Shown piece after piece: positions 24,002 to 31,535 of a stretch of 35,784 nucleotides of DNA. The translations under genes were made by a program, and so were the position numbers. The stretch spans positions 1 to 35,784 of the forward strand of contig JAGAVJ010000034.1 of the NCBI GenBank assembly GCA_017942005.1, read 5' to 3'. Numbering within the stretch: the stretch's first letter is position 1; each line of letters opens with the position of its first letter. This DNA is from Clostridia bacterium (GTDB lineage Bacteria > Bacillota > Clostridia > Oscillospirales > CAG-272). The notes beneath the pieces are model-generated. The model had not been told where the DNA came from and did no database searches. It worked only from the letters and a program-made list of their open reading frames with translations.

Positions 24002-25258
24002 TTATCGCGCTGTATTGGCAACCGTACAGGTACGTGCGGCGAGTGCCTTTATGGATGCGCCGTCAAAGCCTGCAAGTTGGGTATGCATGGTGTCGTTCAG
24101 CGGCTTGATATAAGCATCCGGCAGATTTTTCGCACCAATTGCCATACCGACGATTGAGCCGACGGTTGCACCGTTGCAGTCCGTATCCATGGCACCTTCC
24201 ACTGCGATGCCGACAGAACGTGTGTAATCCATTCTGCCGTAATACAGTGCCATGACAACGATCATCGCGTTGGGAATGGTGTGCACACGGTTGTGGTTGC
24301 GTTCTTCCGGATAACTCCTATGGATTTCATCAATGACCTTTGTATAGTCTTCATTTTCGCGGCAGAGCTGTACGGTGCGGTCAATTTCTTTCCGCAGACG
24401 GCAGTTTTCGGGGATTTCGCCAAGCCCGGCAGAGAGAATCTGGTCAAAGTCGCTTGTGACAGCAGCGGCAGCGAGCATGGCTGCTGCGAACATTTCCCCG
24501 TAAATGCCGTTTTTCACATGGGAGAGGGCGGCATCACGGTATGCCAGTTCCGCAGCTTCCTGTGGGTCACCGGGGCAGACATAGCCGAAGATATCCGCAC
24601 GGATCTGCGCCCCAATCCATTCACGGTAGGGGTTGCAGGTAGTCGCTGTTTTGTCAATGGAGACACCGCAGAGTACGTTGCGGTATGCGGTGATTTCAGC
24701 GGTAAAGGTTGCATATGCAGGCAGATGAGACAGCCACATCTGTGCAACATCGGCGGTCGTGAACGAAAAACCGTACTGTTCCAGCAGTGCAAGACCGATC
24801 ATGGTATAGTTGGTATCATCATCGTTTGGCATGCAGTCGATTTGATCTTCCAGATACCGTATGATTGGGTAGTTGCCGGAATCCTTTGCACGCTGCAAAA
24901 TATCCTTGCGCATCCAGCCCTCCACCGGTTTGCCAAGCAGACATCCGGCGCTTCTGCCAAGCCACGCACCGAGAATTTTATCGGGGTCAGCGCTTTGCGG
25001 CTTTGCAAATACAGGTCTGTTTTTGGGACGCAGCGCCCTGATTTCCGACAGTACAGACGGTTCTGTATAGGGATAGTCCGGGCGGGTGGGGCGGGATGCC
25101 ATTGCTTTCCAGAAGCCGTATGCAAGCAGCTCTCTGTTTTCCGGGTCTGGTTCTGCAAGAATGCCGTCGACCAGCGCCTGCATTCCGGTGATGTCTTTTC
25201 CCTCATCCTGTGCTTGCAGCAGTTCTGTCGGAAGATTGTAGACATAATAGTTTAACAT
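24002..25258 (-). CDS. ADP-ribosylglycohydrolase-family protein (DraG-like)
   Basis: 418 residues. Core motifs: 'ILGAWLGRSAGCLLGKPVEGW' (start of the family domain), 'MPNDDDTNYTMIGLALLE' (metal-ligand Asp cluster), 'GAMDTDCNGATVGSIVGMAIGAKNLP' (second DxDxxA-type metal site). The N-terminal 100 residues are an extra region. Members hydrolyse ADP-ribose from proteins or small molecules, but many paralogues in gut bacteria sit in carbohydrate loci and may act on other glycosidic substrates. The start at 25258 has SD GGAGGAA; an upstream in-frame ATG (25273) overlaps that SD. The gene has its own promoter and an attenuator-like leader. Confidence 0.87.
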   Translation of the reverse strand: MLNYYVYNLPTELLQAQDEGKDITGMQALVDGILAEPDPENRELLAYGFWKAMASRPTRPDYPYTEPSVLSEIRALRPKNRPVFAKPQSADPDKILGAWLGRSAGCLLGKPVEGWMRKDILQRAKDSGNYPIIRYLEDQIDCMPNDDDTNYTMIGLALLEQYGFSFTTADVAQMWLSHLPAYATFTAEITAYRNVLCGVSIDKTATTCNPYREWIGAQIRADIFGYVCPGDPQEAAELAYRDAALSHVKNGIYGEMFAAAMLAAAAVTSDFDQILSAGLGEIPENCRLRKEIDRTVQLCRENEDYTKVIDEIHRSYPEERNHNRVHTIPNAMIVVMALYYGRMDYTRSVGIAVEGAMDTDCNGATVGSIVGMAIGAKNLPDAYIKPLNDTMHTQLAGFDGASIKALAARTCTVANTAR

Positions 25259-25356
25259 GGTGTGTTCCTCCATTTTGATTTTTTATGCTGTATGGGTGTT
25301 TTCACACGGCAGCAGTATTTCCTTGAATCATAGTCAATGCAGCAAATAAATAAAGC

Positions 25357-25440
25357 GAAAAAAGACAGCGGCCCATAGAAGAACCTTTTGAATGATAAAT
25401 GACGAGTAAACCATGAAAGGCGCTTCTAATAAGCCGCTGT
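25357..25440 (-). promoter_or_regulatory. Leader attenuator-like terminator upstream of the ADP-ribosylglycohydrolase gene
   Basis: Minus strand: ACAGCGGC (25433-25440) pairs with GCCGCTGT (25365-25372), followed by CTTTTTTTCGC. Inside, TAGAAG/CTTCTA and CCTTT/AAAGG extend the stem. The promoter -10 ends at 25445, so transcription should start at or just inside the first stem base. The whole first 75 bases would then form a terminator about 105 bases before the SD. The upstream gene has its own terminator at 25567-25614. Confidence 0.6.
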
Positions 25441-25444
25441 ATAT

Positions 25445-25473
25445 ATTTTACCACAAAAGAGAGAAAATGTCTA
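25445..25473 (-). promoter_or_regulatory. Sigma-A promoter for the ADP-ribosylglycohydrolase gene
   Basis: Minus strand: -35 TAGACA (25468-25473), 17-base spacer, -10 TAAAAT (25445-25450). Confidence 0.6.
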
Positions 25474-25566
25474 CTGGTAATGCTAAAAAAGAAGCAAAAA
25501 AATTCAGAAATGGGGGGTGTTGCATACGCCAGTCGTTTGGAGCCATGTGCAGTGCCAGCCCGATGA

Positions 25567-25614
25567 TCAAAAAAACGGATGCCGTACAAGCGTTGTGCAG
25601 CATCCGTTTTTTGA
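25567..25614. terminator. Terminator after the unknown membrane-anchored gene
   Basis: Long stem: AAAAACGGATGC region (25569-25582) with GCATCCGTTTTTT (25600-25612), and an inner ACAA/TTGT stem. Works on both strands by its A/T flanks. Confidence 0.85.
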
Positions 25615-25616
25615 TT

Positions 25617-26279
25617 TTATTTCAGATCGTTTGGCAGTTCTTTTTTTATATTGTGTTCGATGGTTTCCAGCTTTACATCCCACGCCTTGAGGGAACCATA
25701 GGGCGCTTTGGTATCATCCATGCTGTCTATGTAGTAAATATCCGCATAGGCATCTGTGACGCCTGAACCATCTGTGAAGTCTACTCCGTCAAATACCAGT
25801 CGGCGGTAATTGTAGTTCTGTTTTTTGTATGGGGTTATGGAGGACGCGGTGTAGCGCGTACCGTTGTTGTCAGACAGGGTAAAGACAAAGGGTTCATCCG
25901 GCAGCACGATGGGTTCGCTTGTATCCGCGCCGGTCTTGGCCCGCTGCTGTTCCAGCTCCTGTGTCAGCGCTTTTTTTGTGGAATCATTGTATTTGATGGT
26001 CAGCTGCAGCTGCTTTGCCTGCGGAAGATAAACGACATTGGAAATCCAGAAGTGACCGTCTGCTGTGATATAGGATTGCGGCTCTTGATCCAGCGCCTCA
26101 AATGCGTCCGGTTCTGCAAGGTATGCAGCGCGGTTGATGTCGTTCCATACGATTTTGGTCATCGTTTTGGGATCATTGGATGTGCACAGCCGGAACATAA
26201 AAAATGCATATACAAAAAGCGACAGTCCCAAAAGTACCGTTTTCAGGGTGATTTTAACGACTTTTCCTGCTTTGCTCAT
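25617..26279 (-). CDS. Membrane-anchored protein of unknown function
   Basis: 220 residues. One membrane segment near the N-terminus ('VLLGLSLFVYAFFMFRLC', about 14-31), then a soluble, beta-rich domain. 'SYITADGHFWISNVVYLPQAKQLQLTIKYN' and 'EPFVFTLSDNNGTRYTASSI' look like strands of a beta sandwich facing outside, with a Tyr/Asp-rich end ('FDGVDFTDGSGVTDAYADIYYID'). I do not recognise the family. SD AAAGGAG 11 bases before the ATG. Own promoter at 26384-26412, terminator directly after, so it is monocistronic and divergent from tRNA-Arg. Confidence 0.75.
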   Translation of the reverse strand: MSKAGKVVKITLKTVLLGLSLFVYAFFMFRLCTSNDPKTMTKIVWNDINRAAYLAEPDAFEALDQEPQSYITADGHFWISNVVYLPQAKQLQLTIKYNDSTKKALTQELEQQRAKTGADTSEPIVLPDEPFVFTLSDNNGTRYTASSITPYKKQNYNYRRLVFDGVDFTDGSGVTDAYADIYYIDSMDDTKAPYGSLKAWDVKLETIEHNIKKELPNDLK

Positions 26280-26383
26280 GGTGGTATTATCTCCTTTGTT
26301 TTTTCTGCGATGGATGCAGGTGTACTGCTTTGGTTCTGTAGCTGAAAAATTAAAAAAAACGGAATTTTCCTCTTTTGAATATC

Positions 26384-26412
26384 ATTATAACATACATTTC
26401 AATATTTATCAA
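26384..26412 (-). promoter_or_regulatory. Sigma-A promoter for the unknown membrane-anchored gene
   Basis: Minus strand: -35 TTGATA (26407-26412), 17-base spacer, -10 TATAAT (26384-26389). Confidence 0.75.
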
Positions 26413-26433
26413 GAGGAAAGTTTGAAAAAATAC

Positions 26434-26462
26434 TTTACAAAACAAAGAAGATGTGATATAAT
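26434..26462 (+). promoter_or_regulatory. Sigma-A promoter of tRNA-Arg
   Basis: -35 TTTACA (26434-26439), 17-base spacer, -10 TATAAT (26457-26462) in GATGTGATATAATA, nearly identical to the -10 region of the tRNA-Val promoter at 35482. Confidence 0.8.
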
Positions 26463-26487
26463 AATAGTATGGGAAAAGAACCCATCT

Positions 26488-26564
26488 CTGCCCGTGGCAC
26501 AGCTGGATAGCGCGTGAGACTCCGACTCTCAAGGTCACAGGTTCGAATCCTGCCGGGCAGGCCA
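26488..26564 (+). tRNA. tRNA-Arg (anticodon CCG)
   Basis: 77 bases including encoded CCA. Acceptor stem CTGCCCG (26488-26494) with CGGGCAG (26554-26560), fully paired. Anticodon stem TGAGA/TCTCA, loop CTCCGAC, anticodon CCG. T-loop TTCGAAT. Two A-C mismatches are visible, one in the D stem (GCAC/GCGC) and one at the base of the T stem (ACAGG/CCTGC). A clear terminator follows. Confidence 0.88.
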
Positions 26565-26571
26565 GCAATCG

Positions 26572-26610
26572 TTGACAATATAGAGGCAATCTATATTGTC
26601 AATTTTTTTA
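26572..26610 (+). terminator. Terminator of tRNA-Arg
   Basis: Perfect 13-bp stem TTGACAATATAGA/TCTATATTGTCAA (26572-26602), five-base loop, then an eight-T run. Confidence 0.92.
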
Positions 26611-26671
26611 TACTCTAATTTCAAAAAAGAATTTTCTGTGTCAGTTGACATAAAAAAATAGAAATAATGTG

Positions 26672-26753
26672 GGTTCGATGAGGGCACATTATTTACGTTC
26701 ATGTTTTTGGAAAGGATATTGAGAAAATTTTATTTTAAAAAAGAGTTCCTCAC
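26672..26753 (+). repeat. Dispersed intergenic repeat, decayed copy 3
   Basis: Keeps GGTTCGATGAGG at the left (as AGTTCGATGAGG in copy 1) and a right part TTTTTGGAAAGGATATTGAG resembling GTTTTTTGAAAGGGGTTTGG of copy 2, ending in a TTTAAAAAAGAGTTCC tract. The CCGCAAAAACTTTT block is missing. It lies directly upstream of the two GH116 leader copies. Confidence 0.5.
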
Positions 26754-26766
26754 AACTTCATAAGGA

Positions 26767-26906
26767 TGTGTTTTGTGACTTTCGTTGCTTGAAAAGAACG
26801 ATGTTCGCCCTGCGGTATAACCGCGTGCAGGCGCGTCACAACTCCACAAGGAAAGGAAAACTTCGTACCGTTCAGCATAGCTGAACATGCGAAGTTATGG
26901 TCATAA
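26767..26906 (+). ncRNA. Structured leader copy A (upstream of the GH116 gene)
   Basis: P1 TTGTGAC (26773-26779) with GTCACAA (26835-26841). Inside, P2 TCGTT/AACGA (26782-26801, further inner pairs) and P3, a long CGCC...GGCG hairpin (26806-26833). Then SD GAAAGGAA (26851-26858) and H2, two-tiered: AACTTCG/CGAAGTT (26859-26896) around GTTCAGC-ATA-GCTGAAC. The tail ATGGTCATAAG then leads straight into copy B instead of a gene. No H1 precedes it. Confidence 0.65.
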
Positions 26907-27004
26907 GTTTGAAAGATAAATCTTTCAAACCGTGTTTTGTGACTTACGTCACAATTCCACATTGGAAAGGAAAACTTTGCTTTCGCGAAGTTATGGTCAT
27001 AAAA
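26907..27004 (+). ncRNA. Structured leader copy B of the GH116 gene
   Basis: H1 GTTTGAAAGAT/ATCTTTCAAAC (26907-26930), which differs from other H1 copies at two positions with matching changes on both sides. P1 TTGTGAC-TTAC-GTCACAA (26937-26954) without extra arms. SD GGAAAGGA (26964-26971), H2 AACTTTGC-TTTC-GCGAAGTT (26973-26992, one G-U pair), tail ATGGTCATAAAA, ATG at 27005. Confidence 0.7.
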
Positions 27005-29527
27005 ATGAAATATACTGGTGATTTTACAAAGGAAATTTCTTTCCCCTTAGGCGGTATCGGTACAGGTTCTATCGGTCTTGGCGGCAATGGCAGACTGATG
27101 GACTGGGAAATTTTTAACCGCCCTTCAAAAGGAAGTATAAATGGATATTCACATTTTGCAATAAAGGCAATCAGGGATGATAAACCGGTTACATATGTCA
27201 TAAATGGAGATTTGAATAAGGATTTTGTGGGACAGTATAAGCAGAGTCGATTCACAGGTTACGGCTTTGGTCCGGAAACGCAGAAGATGTGCGGATTTCC
27301 TCATTTTAAATATGTGGAATTTGATGGGCAGTTTCCGATTGCTGTATTGCGTTTTCAGGATGAAGGATTTCCTGCGGATGTGAAAATGACAGCATTTAAT
27401 CCCTTTATTCCCTGCGATTCCAAAAATTCAAGCATACCTGCCGCTTTTTTTGAGATAGAGGTTCATAATACGACGGATGCGCCTGTGAACTATCAAATTG
27501 CCTTTTCTGTGGCTAATCCATACGAGAGGTCGCATAATCAAGCCAAAGAAAGCGATGCGTATCATATGTTGACGTTATCCAATGCTTCTGCGGATCAAGA
27601 CCGTGTGGAATACGGCGATTTGACAATTGCGACGGACTGTGAAACGACATATACGCAGACATATTGGTATCGAGGCGGATGGCAGGATAATATCGTAACC
27701 TTTTGGAACGATTTTAACCGTATTGAAAATCTGAGGGACAGAAATTATGATACGGACGGAAGGTATGATATCGGTACGATAGCGGCTGAAATCAAAGTTT
27801 TCCCCGGCAAAACAGAAAAGGTCCGATTTGTATTATCTTGGAATGTGCCCAATACCCAGAATGACTGGAATTGTGGGAACGACGCAGAATGGGCGAAGCC
27901 ATGGAAAAATTATTATGCATCGATTTTTAACACTTCGGTTGATTCGGCATGCTATTCATTAAAAAATTGGGATGATTTGTATCATCGCACACTGCTTTTC
28001 AAAGAAGCATTGTACAATGCTTCTTTGCCGCAGGCGGTTATCGATGCGGCAGCATCCAATTTATCGGTACTGAAATCGCCAACGGTCCTTCGCCTTGAAG
28101 ACGGTTCCTTTTATGGTTGGGAGGGCGTTCATGAAAACGCAGGCTCCTGCGAGGGAACATGTCAGCATGTGTGGAATTATGCATACGCTATGTGTTTTCT
28201 GTTTCCAGATTTGGAGCGGTCTATACGAGATTTGGAATTCGGATACAGTACAGATGAAAACGGCAGAATGGGATTTCGGTTCATGCTTCCGGTTGGCAGA
28301 AAAATGACAGATTTTCGCGCTTGTGTCGACGGACAGATGGGCGCGGTTGTGAAATGTTATCGTGAGTGGAAAATTTCCGGCGATCATCAATGGCTTGCAA
28401 AGCATTGGAATAACATTAAAAAAGTTTTGGAATATGCTTGGAGCGATAAAAATCCGGATTGCTGGGATCTCGATAAAGATGGCGTACTGGAAGGACGCCA
28501 GCATCATACACTTGATATGGAGCTGTTTGGTCCGTCATCGTGGCTTGAGGGAATGTATCTTGCCGCCCTTAAGGCTGCGGCTGAAATGGGTGAATTTTTA
28601 GGCGATACAGAAAAAGCGCATGAATACCGCGAATTATTTGAAAAGGGGTATCAATGGTCAAACGAAAATTTGTTCAACGGCAGGTATTTTATTCAAAGAA
28701 TTGATATCACCGATAAAACGATTACCGATCGGTTTTCGGCATCCGATACTTATTGGAATGAAGAAACAGGCGAGATTAAATATCAGATTGCAGACGGTTC
28801 TTCCATAGACCAGATGCTTGCCCAATGGCACGCAGATATCATCGGTCTTGGGGATATCTTTGACCGGGAGAAGGTTGTCTTGGCGCTGAGGGAAATGATG
28901 AAGCATAACTATAAGCGCTGTATGCGTGATTTTACAAATCCTTGGAGAGTATTTTCCCTGAACGACGAGGCAGGGTCTGTGATATGCGATTATCCTGACG
29001 GGGTCAACAAACCGAAGATACCGATTCCGTATTGTGAAGAAACAATGACAGGGTTTGAATACGCCTTTGGAGGACTGCTGTGCTCAAACGCTATGATTGA
29101 TGACGGTATCAAGGTTGTTTCAGCGGTGAGGGACAGATTTGACGGCAAAAAGCGAAATCCCTGGAACGAGTTTGAGTGCGGCAGCAATTATGCACGTTCT
29201 ATGGCAAGCTATGCTTTGATACCGATTTTGAACGGCTTTGCATTTGATTTGCCGCACAGATTTATTGGTTTTGATCCGTACCGGAAAGACCATTTTCGCA
29301 GTATTTGGAGTGTTGACGGTGCATGGGGAGAAGTTTTCATTGACGCAGGTAGGGCAATCATTTCTATAATAGGTGGAGACATTACGCTGTCGTCCCTTGG
29401 CGTAACGTTTTTCAATCGAGTGTCGTCTTTGAACATTGACGGAAAACATACTGCCTTTCGGTTTGAAAAGGGTATCCTTTATTTTGATGAAGTAAAAATT
29501 TCTCAAACGATAGAGATCATCGTGTAA
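27005..29527 (+). CDS. Glycoside hydrolase, GH116-like (DUF608 / GBA2-type)
   Basis: 840 residues, no signal peptide. N-terminal beta-rich domain (about 1-330: 'EISFPLGGIGTGSIGLGGNG', 'DWEIFNRPSKGS', 'MTAFNPFIPCDSKNSSIPAAFFEIEVHN' split over strands). C-terminal (alpha/alpha)6 barrel (about 360-780): 'CEGTCQHVWNYAYAMCFLFP' with Glu383, 'HHTLDMELFGPSSWLEG' with Asp504 and Glu506, 'DQMLAQWHADIIGL', 'CEETMTGFEYAFGGLL'. GH116 enzymes cleave beta-glucosides and beta-xylosides. Asp504 sits in the motif expected for the acid/base; I leave the nucleophile open. The start at 27005 uses the hairpin leader; the frame is open back through leader copy A. Base composition looks AT-richer than the genes left of the tRNA. 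Confidence 0.85.
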   Translation: MKYTGDFTKEISFPLGGIGTGSIGLGGNGRLMDWEIFNRPSKGSINGYSHFAIKAIRDDKPVTYVINGDLNKDFVGQYKQSRFTGYGFGPETQKMCGFPHFKYVEFDGQFPIAVLRFQDEGFPADVKMTAFNPFIPCDSKNSSIPAAFFEIEVHNTTDAPVNYQIAFSVANPYERSHNQAKESDAYHMLTLSNASADQDRVEYGDLTIATDCETTYTQTYWYRGGWQDNIVTFWNDFNRIENLRDRNYDTDGRYDIGTIAAEIKVFPGKTEKVRFVLSWNVPNTQNDWNCGNDAEWAKPWKNYYASIFNTSVDSACYSLKNWDDLYHRTLLFKEALYNASLPQAVIDAAASNLSVLKSPTVLRLEDGSFYGWEGVHENAGSCEGTCQHVWNYAYAMCFLFPDLERSIRDLEFGYSTDENGRMGFRFMLPVGRKMTDFRACVDGQMGAVVKCYREWKISGDHQWLAKHWNNIKKVLEYAWSDKNPDCWDLDKDGVLEGRQHHTLDMELFGPSSWLEGMYLAALKAAAEMGEFLGDTEKAHEYRELFEKGYQWSNENLFNGRYFIQRIDITDKTITDRFSASDTYWNEETGEIKYQIADGSSIDQMLAQWHADIIGLGDIFDREKVVLALREMMKHNYKRCMRDFTNPWRVFSLNDEAGSVICDYPDGVNKPKIPIPYCEETMTGFEYAFGGLLCSNAMIDDGIKVVSAVRDRFDGKKRNPWNEFECGSNYARSMASYALIPILNGFAFDLPHRFIGFDPYRKDHFRSIWSVDGAWGEVFIDAGRAIISIIGGDITLSSLGVTFFNRVSSLNIDGKHTAFRFEKGILYFDEVKISQTIEIIV

Positions 29528-29530
29528 AAG

Positions 29531-29563
29531 ACCGTTTTCATATGTTGTGATAAAGGAAACGGT
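29531..29563 (+). terminator. Weak hairpin after the GH116 gene
   Basis: ACCGTTT (29531-29537) with AAACGGT (29557-29563); no T-run follows, so termination is doubtful. Confidence 0.3.
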
Positions 29564-29607
29564 ATATCCGCAGTTCGGTGATTGCCAACAAAACCCGGCG
29601 GAAAAAG

Positions 29608-29638
29608 TTGCGACAAAATTCTTTTTTTCCTGTATACT
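29608..29638 (+). promoter_or_regulatory. Probable sigma-A promoter of the AraC/GyrI-like gene
   Basis: -35-like TTGCGA (29608-29613; or GCGACA at 29610 with a 17-base spacer), -10 TATACT (29633-29638). Start near 29645, just before the SD. Confidence 0.5.
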
Positions 29639-29660
29639 ATCATGGAAAGGGGAGAGAGTC

Positions 29661-30578
29661 TTGGATTTTATGACGCGAATGCGCTTGGCATTGGACTATG
29701 TGGAGGATCACCTTACAGGAGAGCTGAGTTCGGATACGCTGGCGAAAATTGCAGGCTGTTCTGTGTATAACTATTATCGGATGTTTTCCTTTCTTACGGA
29801 TATTTCATTGGCAGAATACATCCGCAGAAGAAAATTAACATTGGCAGCGATTGATTTGCAAAGCAGTGATATCAAAGTAATTGATCTGGCGATGAAGTAC
29901 GGTTACGATTCCCCCGTGTCATTTTCCCGTGCGTTTCAGGCGCTGCACGGCGTTACACCGACGGAAGCGCGCACGGAAGGGGTTACGCTGAAAGCGTATC
30001 CGAGAATTTCCTTTCGTATTTCAGTTACAGGAGAGAAAGAGATGGATTATCGAATCGAAACAAAAGAAGCCTTTCAGATTTTTGGATATGAGGGGATTTT
30101 CAAGGCAGACGGCAGCGGCGCATATCCGAATACACCGCACGAATTATGGAACCAAAACCACGCGAATGGAGCATATGAAAAACTTGCGTCGGATGCCGGA
30201 GATTTGCCGCCGTTTGTTCGCCGGGATTTGTGTAAGATACATGGAGCCTGCGATTACCGACAGACAGAGCCGGGCACGTTTGCATATATGCAGTGTGCAT
30301 TTAAAAGCACAACCAGCAAGACGGACGGATATACTGTGGTGGACATTCCCGCACAGACATGGGTGATCTTTCCGTCGGAAAAATTCGAGTGGGATCGGGT
30401 TGTCGATATTTGCACTGCGATCAATAAACGCTTTTATTCAGAATGGCTGCCAACCTCTGAGTATGAACAAGTGAACGGTATGAGTTTGGAAGTATACGGC
30501 GGAGATGCCGAAATGGGATATCTTGAGTTGTGGTTCGCGGTAAGAAAAATACAGAATTGCAGAGGTGGTTATAATTAA
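29661..30578 (+). CDS. AraC-type HTH with GyrI-like effector-binding domain
   Basis: About 305 residues from a TTG at 29661 (SD AGGGGAGAG 5 bases upstream); ATG at 29670 is the alternative. Residues 5-110 are the AraC double HTH ('LSSDTLAKIAGCSVYNYYRMFSF', 'VIDLAMKYGYDSPVSFSRAFQALHGVTPTEAR' in two parts). Residues 125-300 are a GyrI/AraC_E_bind-like sensor ('MDYRIETKEAFQIFGYEGIF', 'YVQCAF'-type strand here 'FAYMQCAFKS', 'YTVVDIPAQTWVIFPS'). Such regulators (Rob, SoxS-related) bind small hydrophobic compounds. Its stop overlaps the next start by one base (TAATG). Confidence 0.9.
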   Translation: MDFMTRMRLALDYVEDHLTGELSSDTLAKIAGCSVYNYYRMFSFLTDISLAEYIRRRKLTLAAIDLQSSDIKVIDLAMKYGYDSPVSFSRAFQALHGVTPTEARTEGVTLKAYPRISFRISVTGEKEMDYRIETKEAFQIFGYEGIFKADGSGAYPNTPHELWNQNHANGAYEKLASDAGDLPPFVRRDLCKIHGACDYRQTEPGTFAYMQCAFKSTTSKTDGYTVVDIPAQTWVIFPSEKFEWDRVVDICTAINKRFYSEWLPTSEYEQVNGMSLEVYGGDAEMGYLELWFAVRKIQNCRGGYN

Positions 30579-31375
30579 TGGAAAAGGATATTGGCAATTA
30601 TTTTTATGACATTGCGTTTGAAACAGAAATCTTTGACGGTGTATATTGGGTGCCGATCAATGTTCTTGGCAAAACACGGTATTCGTTTGAGGAGATGCTT
30701 CAAATCTGTAAATTGTCTCCGGAAAATGAAAAAAATAAAATCAATAATCTATATGAGGCAATACAATTATATCAAATATCAGAATTCAGGGGTGTCATTG
30801 ATAACAAGGATTTCTGGATAAACGGTGTACATTGGCAAACACATAAAACAGCAGAAGAAGCCGTATTCTCCAATGAGGGATGCTGTGCGACAGATACCAA
30901 TTGGTTAGCCTATTTTATTTGTGATAAATATGATAAGGTTGGAAGCTTTTGCTACGGAAATACCGATGGAAATGGACATATTACCACCTACATTAAGCAG
31001 GACGGGGATTATTATTTTATCGATATGATGATGTGTCGAAAGGATTCACAAAATTATTTTTGTAAGGAATCCGGATGCATTGATCACCTCATGAATACGG
31101 AATGGGCAGGATTTTTATATAAAACAAAAAATCCGCATGCTTTTTGCCAATTTACCATTGAACGATTTCGGGCAAAAAACCGCGATGTTCCATATTGTTT
31201 TTATATGAGGGACAGTTGCTTTGTTTCGGCTACCGGTGAAGAAAAAACGGAAAATGAAATTACCCTTTATGTACCTGCCTGTGATAGACCCAGCATGATT
31301 TATAAAGATTCGATGGCGAATCATCGATTTGCCGTCGTGGAATTGCCCGAAGCTTTGCAGCAAAAGAAGGGGTGA
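30578..31375 (+). CDS. Transglutaminase/papain-like fold protein, unknown function
   Basis: 265 residues, no signal peptide. I do not know the family. The middle has a Cys-His-Asp order typical of transglutaminase-like cysteine hydrolases: 'NEGCCATDTNWLAYFICDKYD' (Cys at about residue 106-107), 'NGHITTYIKQDGDYYFIDMMM' (His about 130, Asp about 148). This assignment is from motif order and strand pattern only. The start overlaps the regulator's stop (TAATG, SD AGAGGTGG), so the two are coupled. The gene looks clearly AT-richer than its right-hand neighbours, a sign of possible transfer. Confidence 0.6.
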   Translation: MEKDIGNYFYDIAFETEIFDGVYWVPINVLGKTRYSFEEMLQICKLSPENEKNKINNLYEAIQLYQISEFRGVIDNKDFWINGVHWQTHKTAEEAVFSNEGCCATDTNWLAYFICDKYDKVGSFCYGNTDGNGHITTYIKQDGDYYFIDMMMCRKDSQNYFCKESGCIDHLMNTEWAGFLYKTKNPHAFCQFTIERFRAKNRDVPYCFYMRDSCFVSATGEEKTENEITLYVPACDRPSMIYKDSMANHRFAVVELPEALQQKKG

Positions 31376-31383
31376 TGCTTGCT

Positions 31384-31416
31384 GGGGCTGTTCAAATTAA
31401 AATTTGTGGAAGCCCC
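31384..31416 (+). terminator. Hairpin after the transglutaminase-like gene
   Basis: GGGGCT/AGCCCC with inner CAAAT/ATTTG; no T-run. Part of a set of GGGGCTGT-type hairpins at 3802, 22366 and 34379. Confidence 0.45.
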
Positions 31417-31464
31417 GGATCGCAGCGTGTTTATGCAGCAGCCCGGTTATCGTTTCAACTGCAT

Positions 31465-31515
31465 GAAAAAATGGCAGCGCGTCCTTTGGTTTTAAAGGAT
31501 TCGCTGCCTTTTGGA
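31465..31515. terminator. Terminator of the HD-domain gene
   Basis: GGCAGCG-TCCTTT (31473-31487) pairs with AAAGGA-CGCTGCC (31494-31508), two-base internal loops. On the minus strand ATTTTTTC follows. On the plus strand CTTTTGG follows. Confidence 0.85.
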
Positions 31516-31535
31516 ATATACGAATTCGCAGATCG

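Noticed and set aside
26897..27004. An N-terminal extension of the GH116 enzyme encoded by the leader copies
   Set aside because: The frame is open, but it runs through H1, P1, SD and H2 and family members begin at the 'EISFPLGGIGTG' region soon after 27005.
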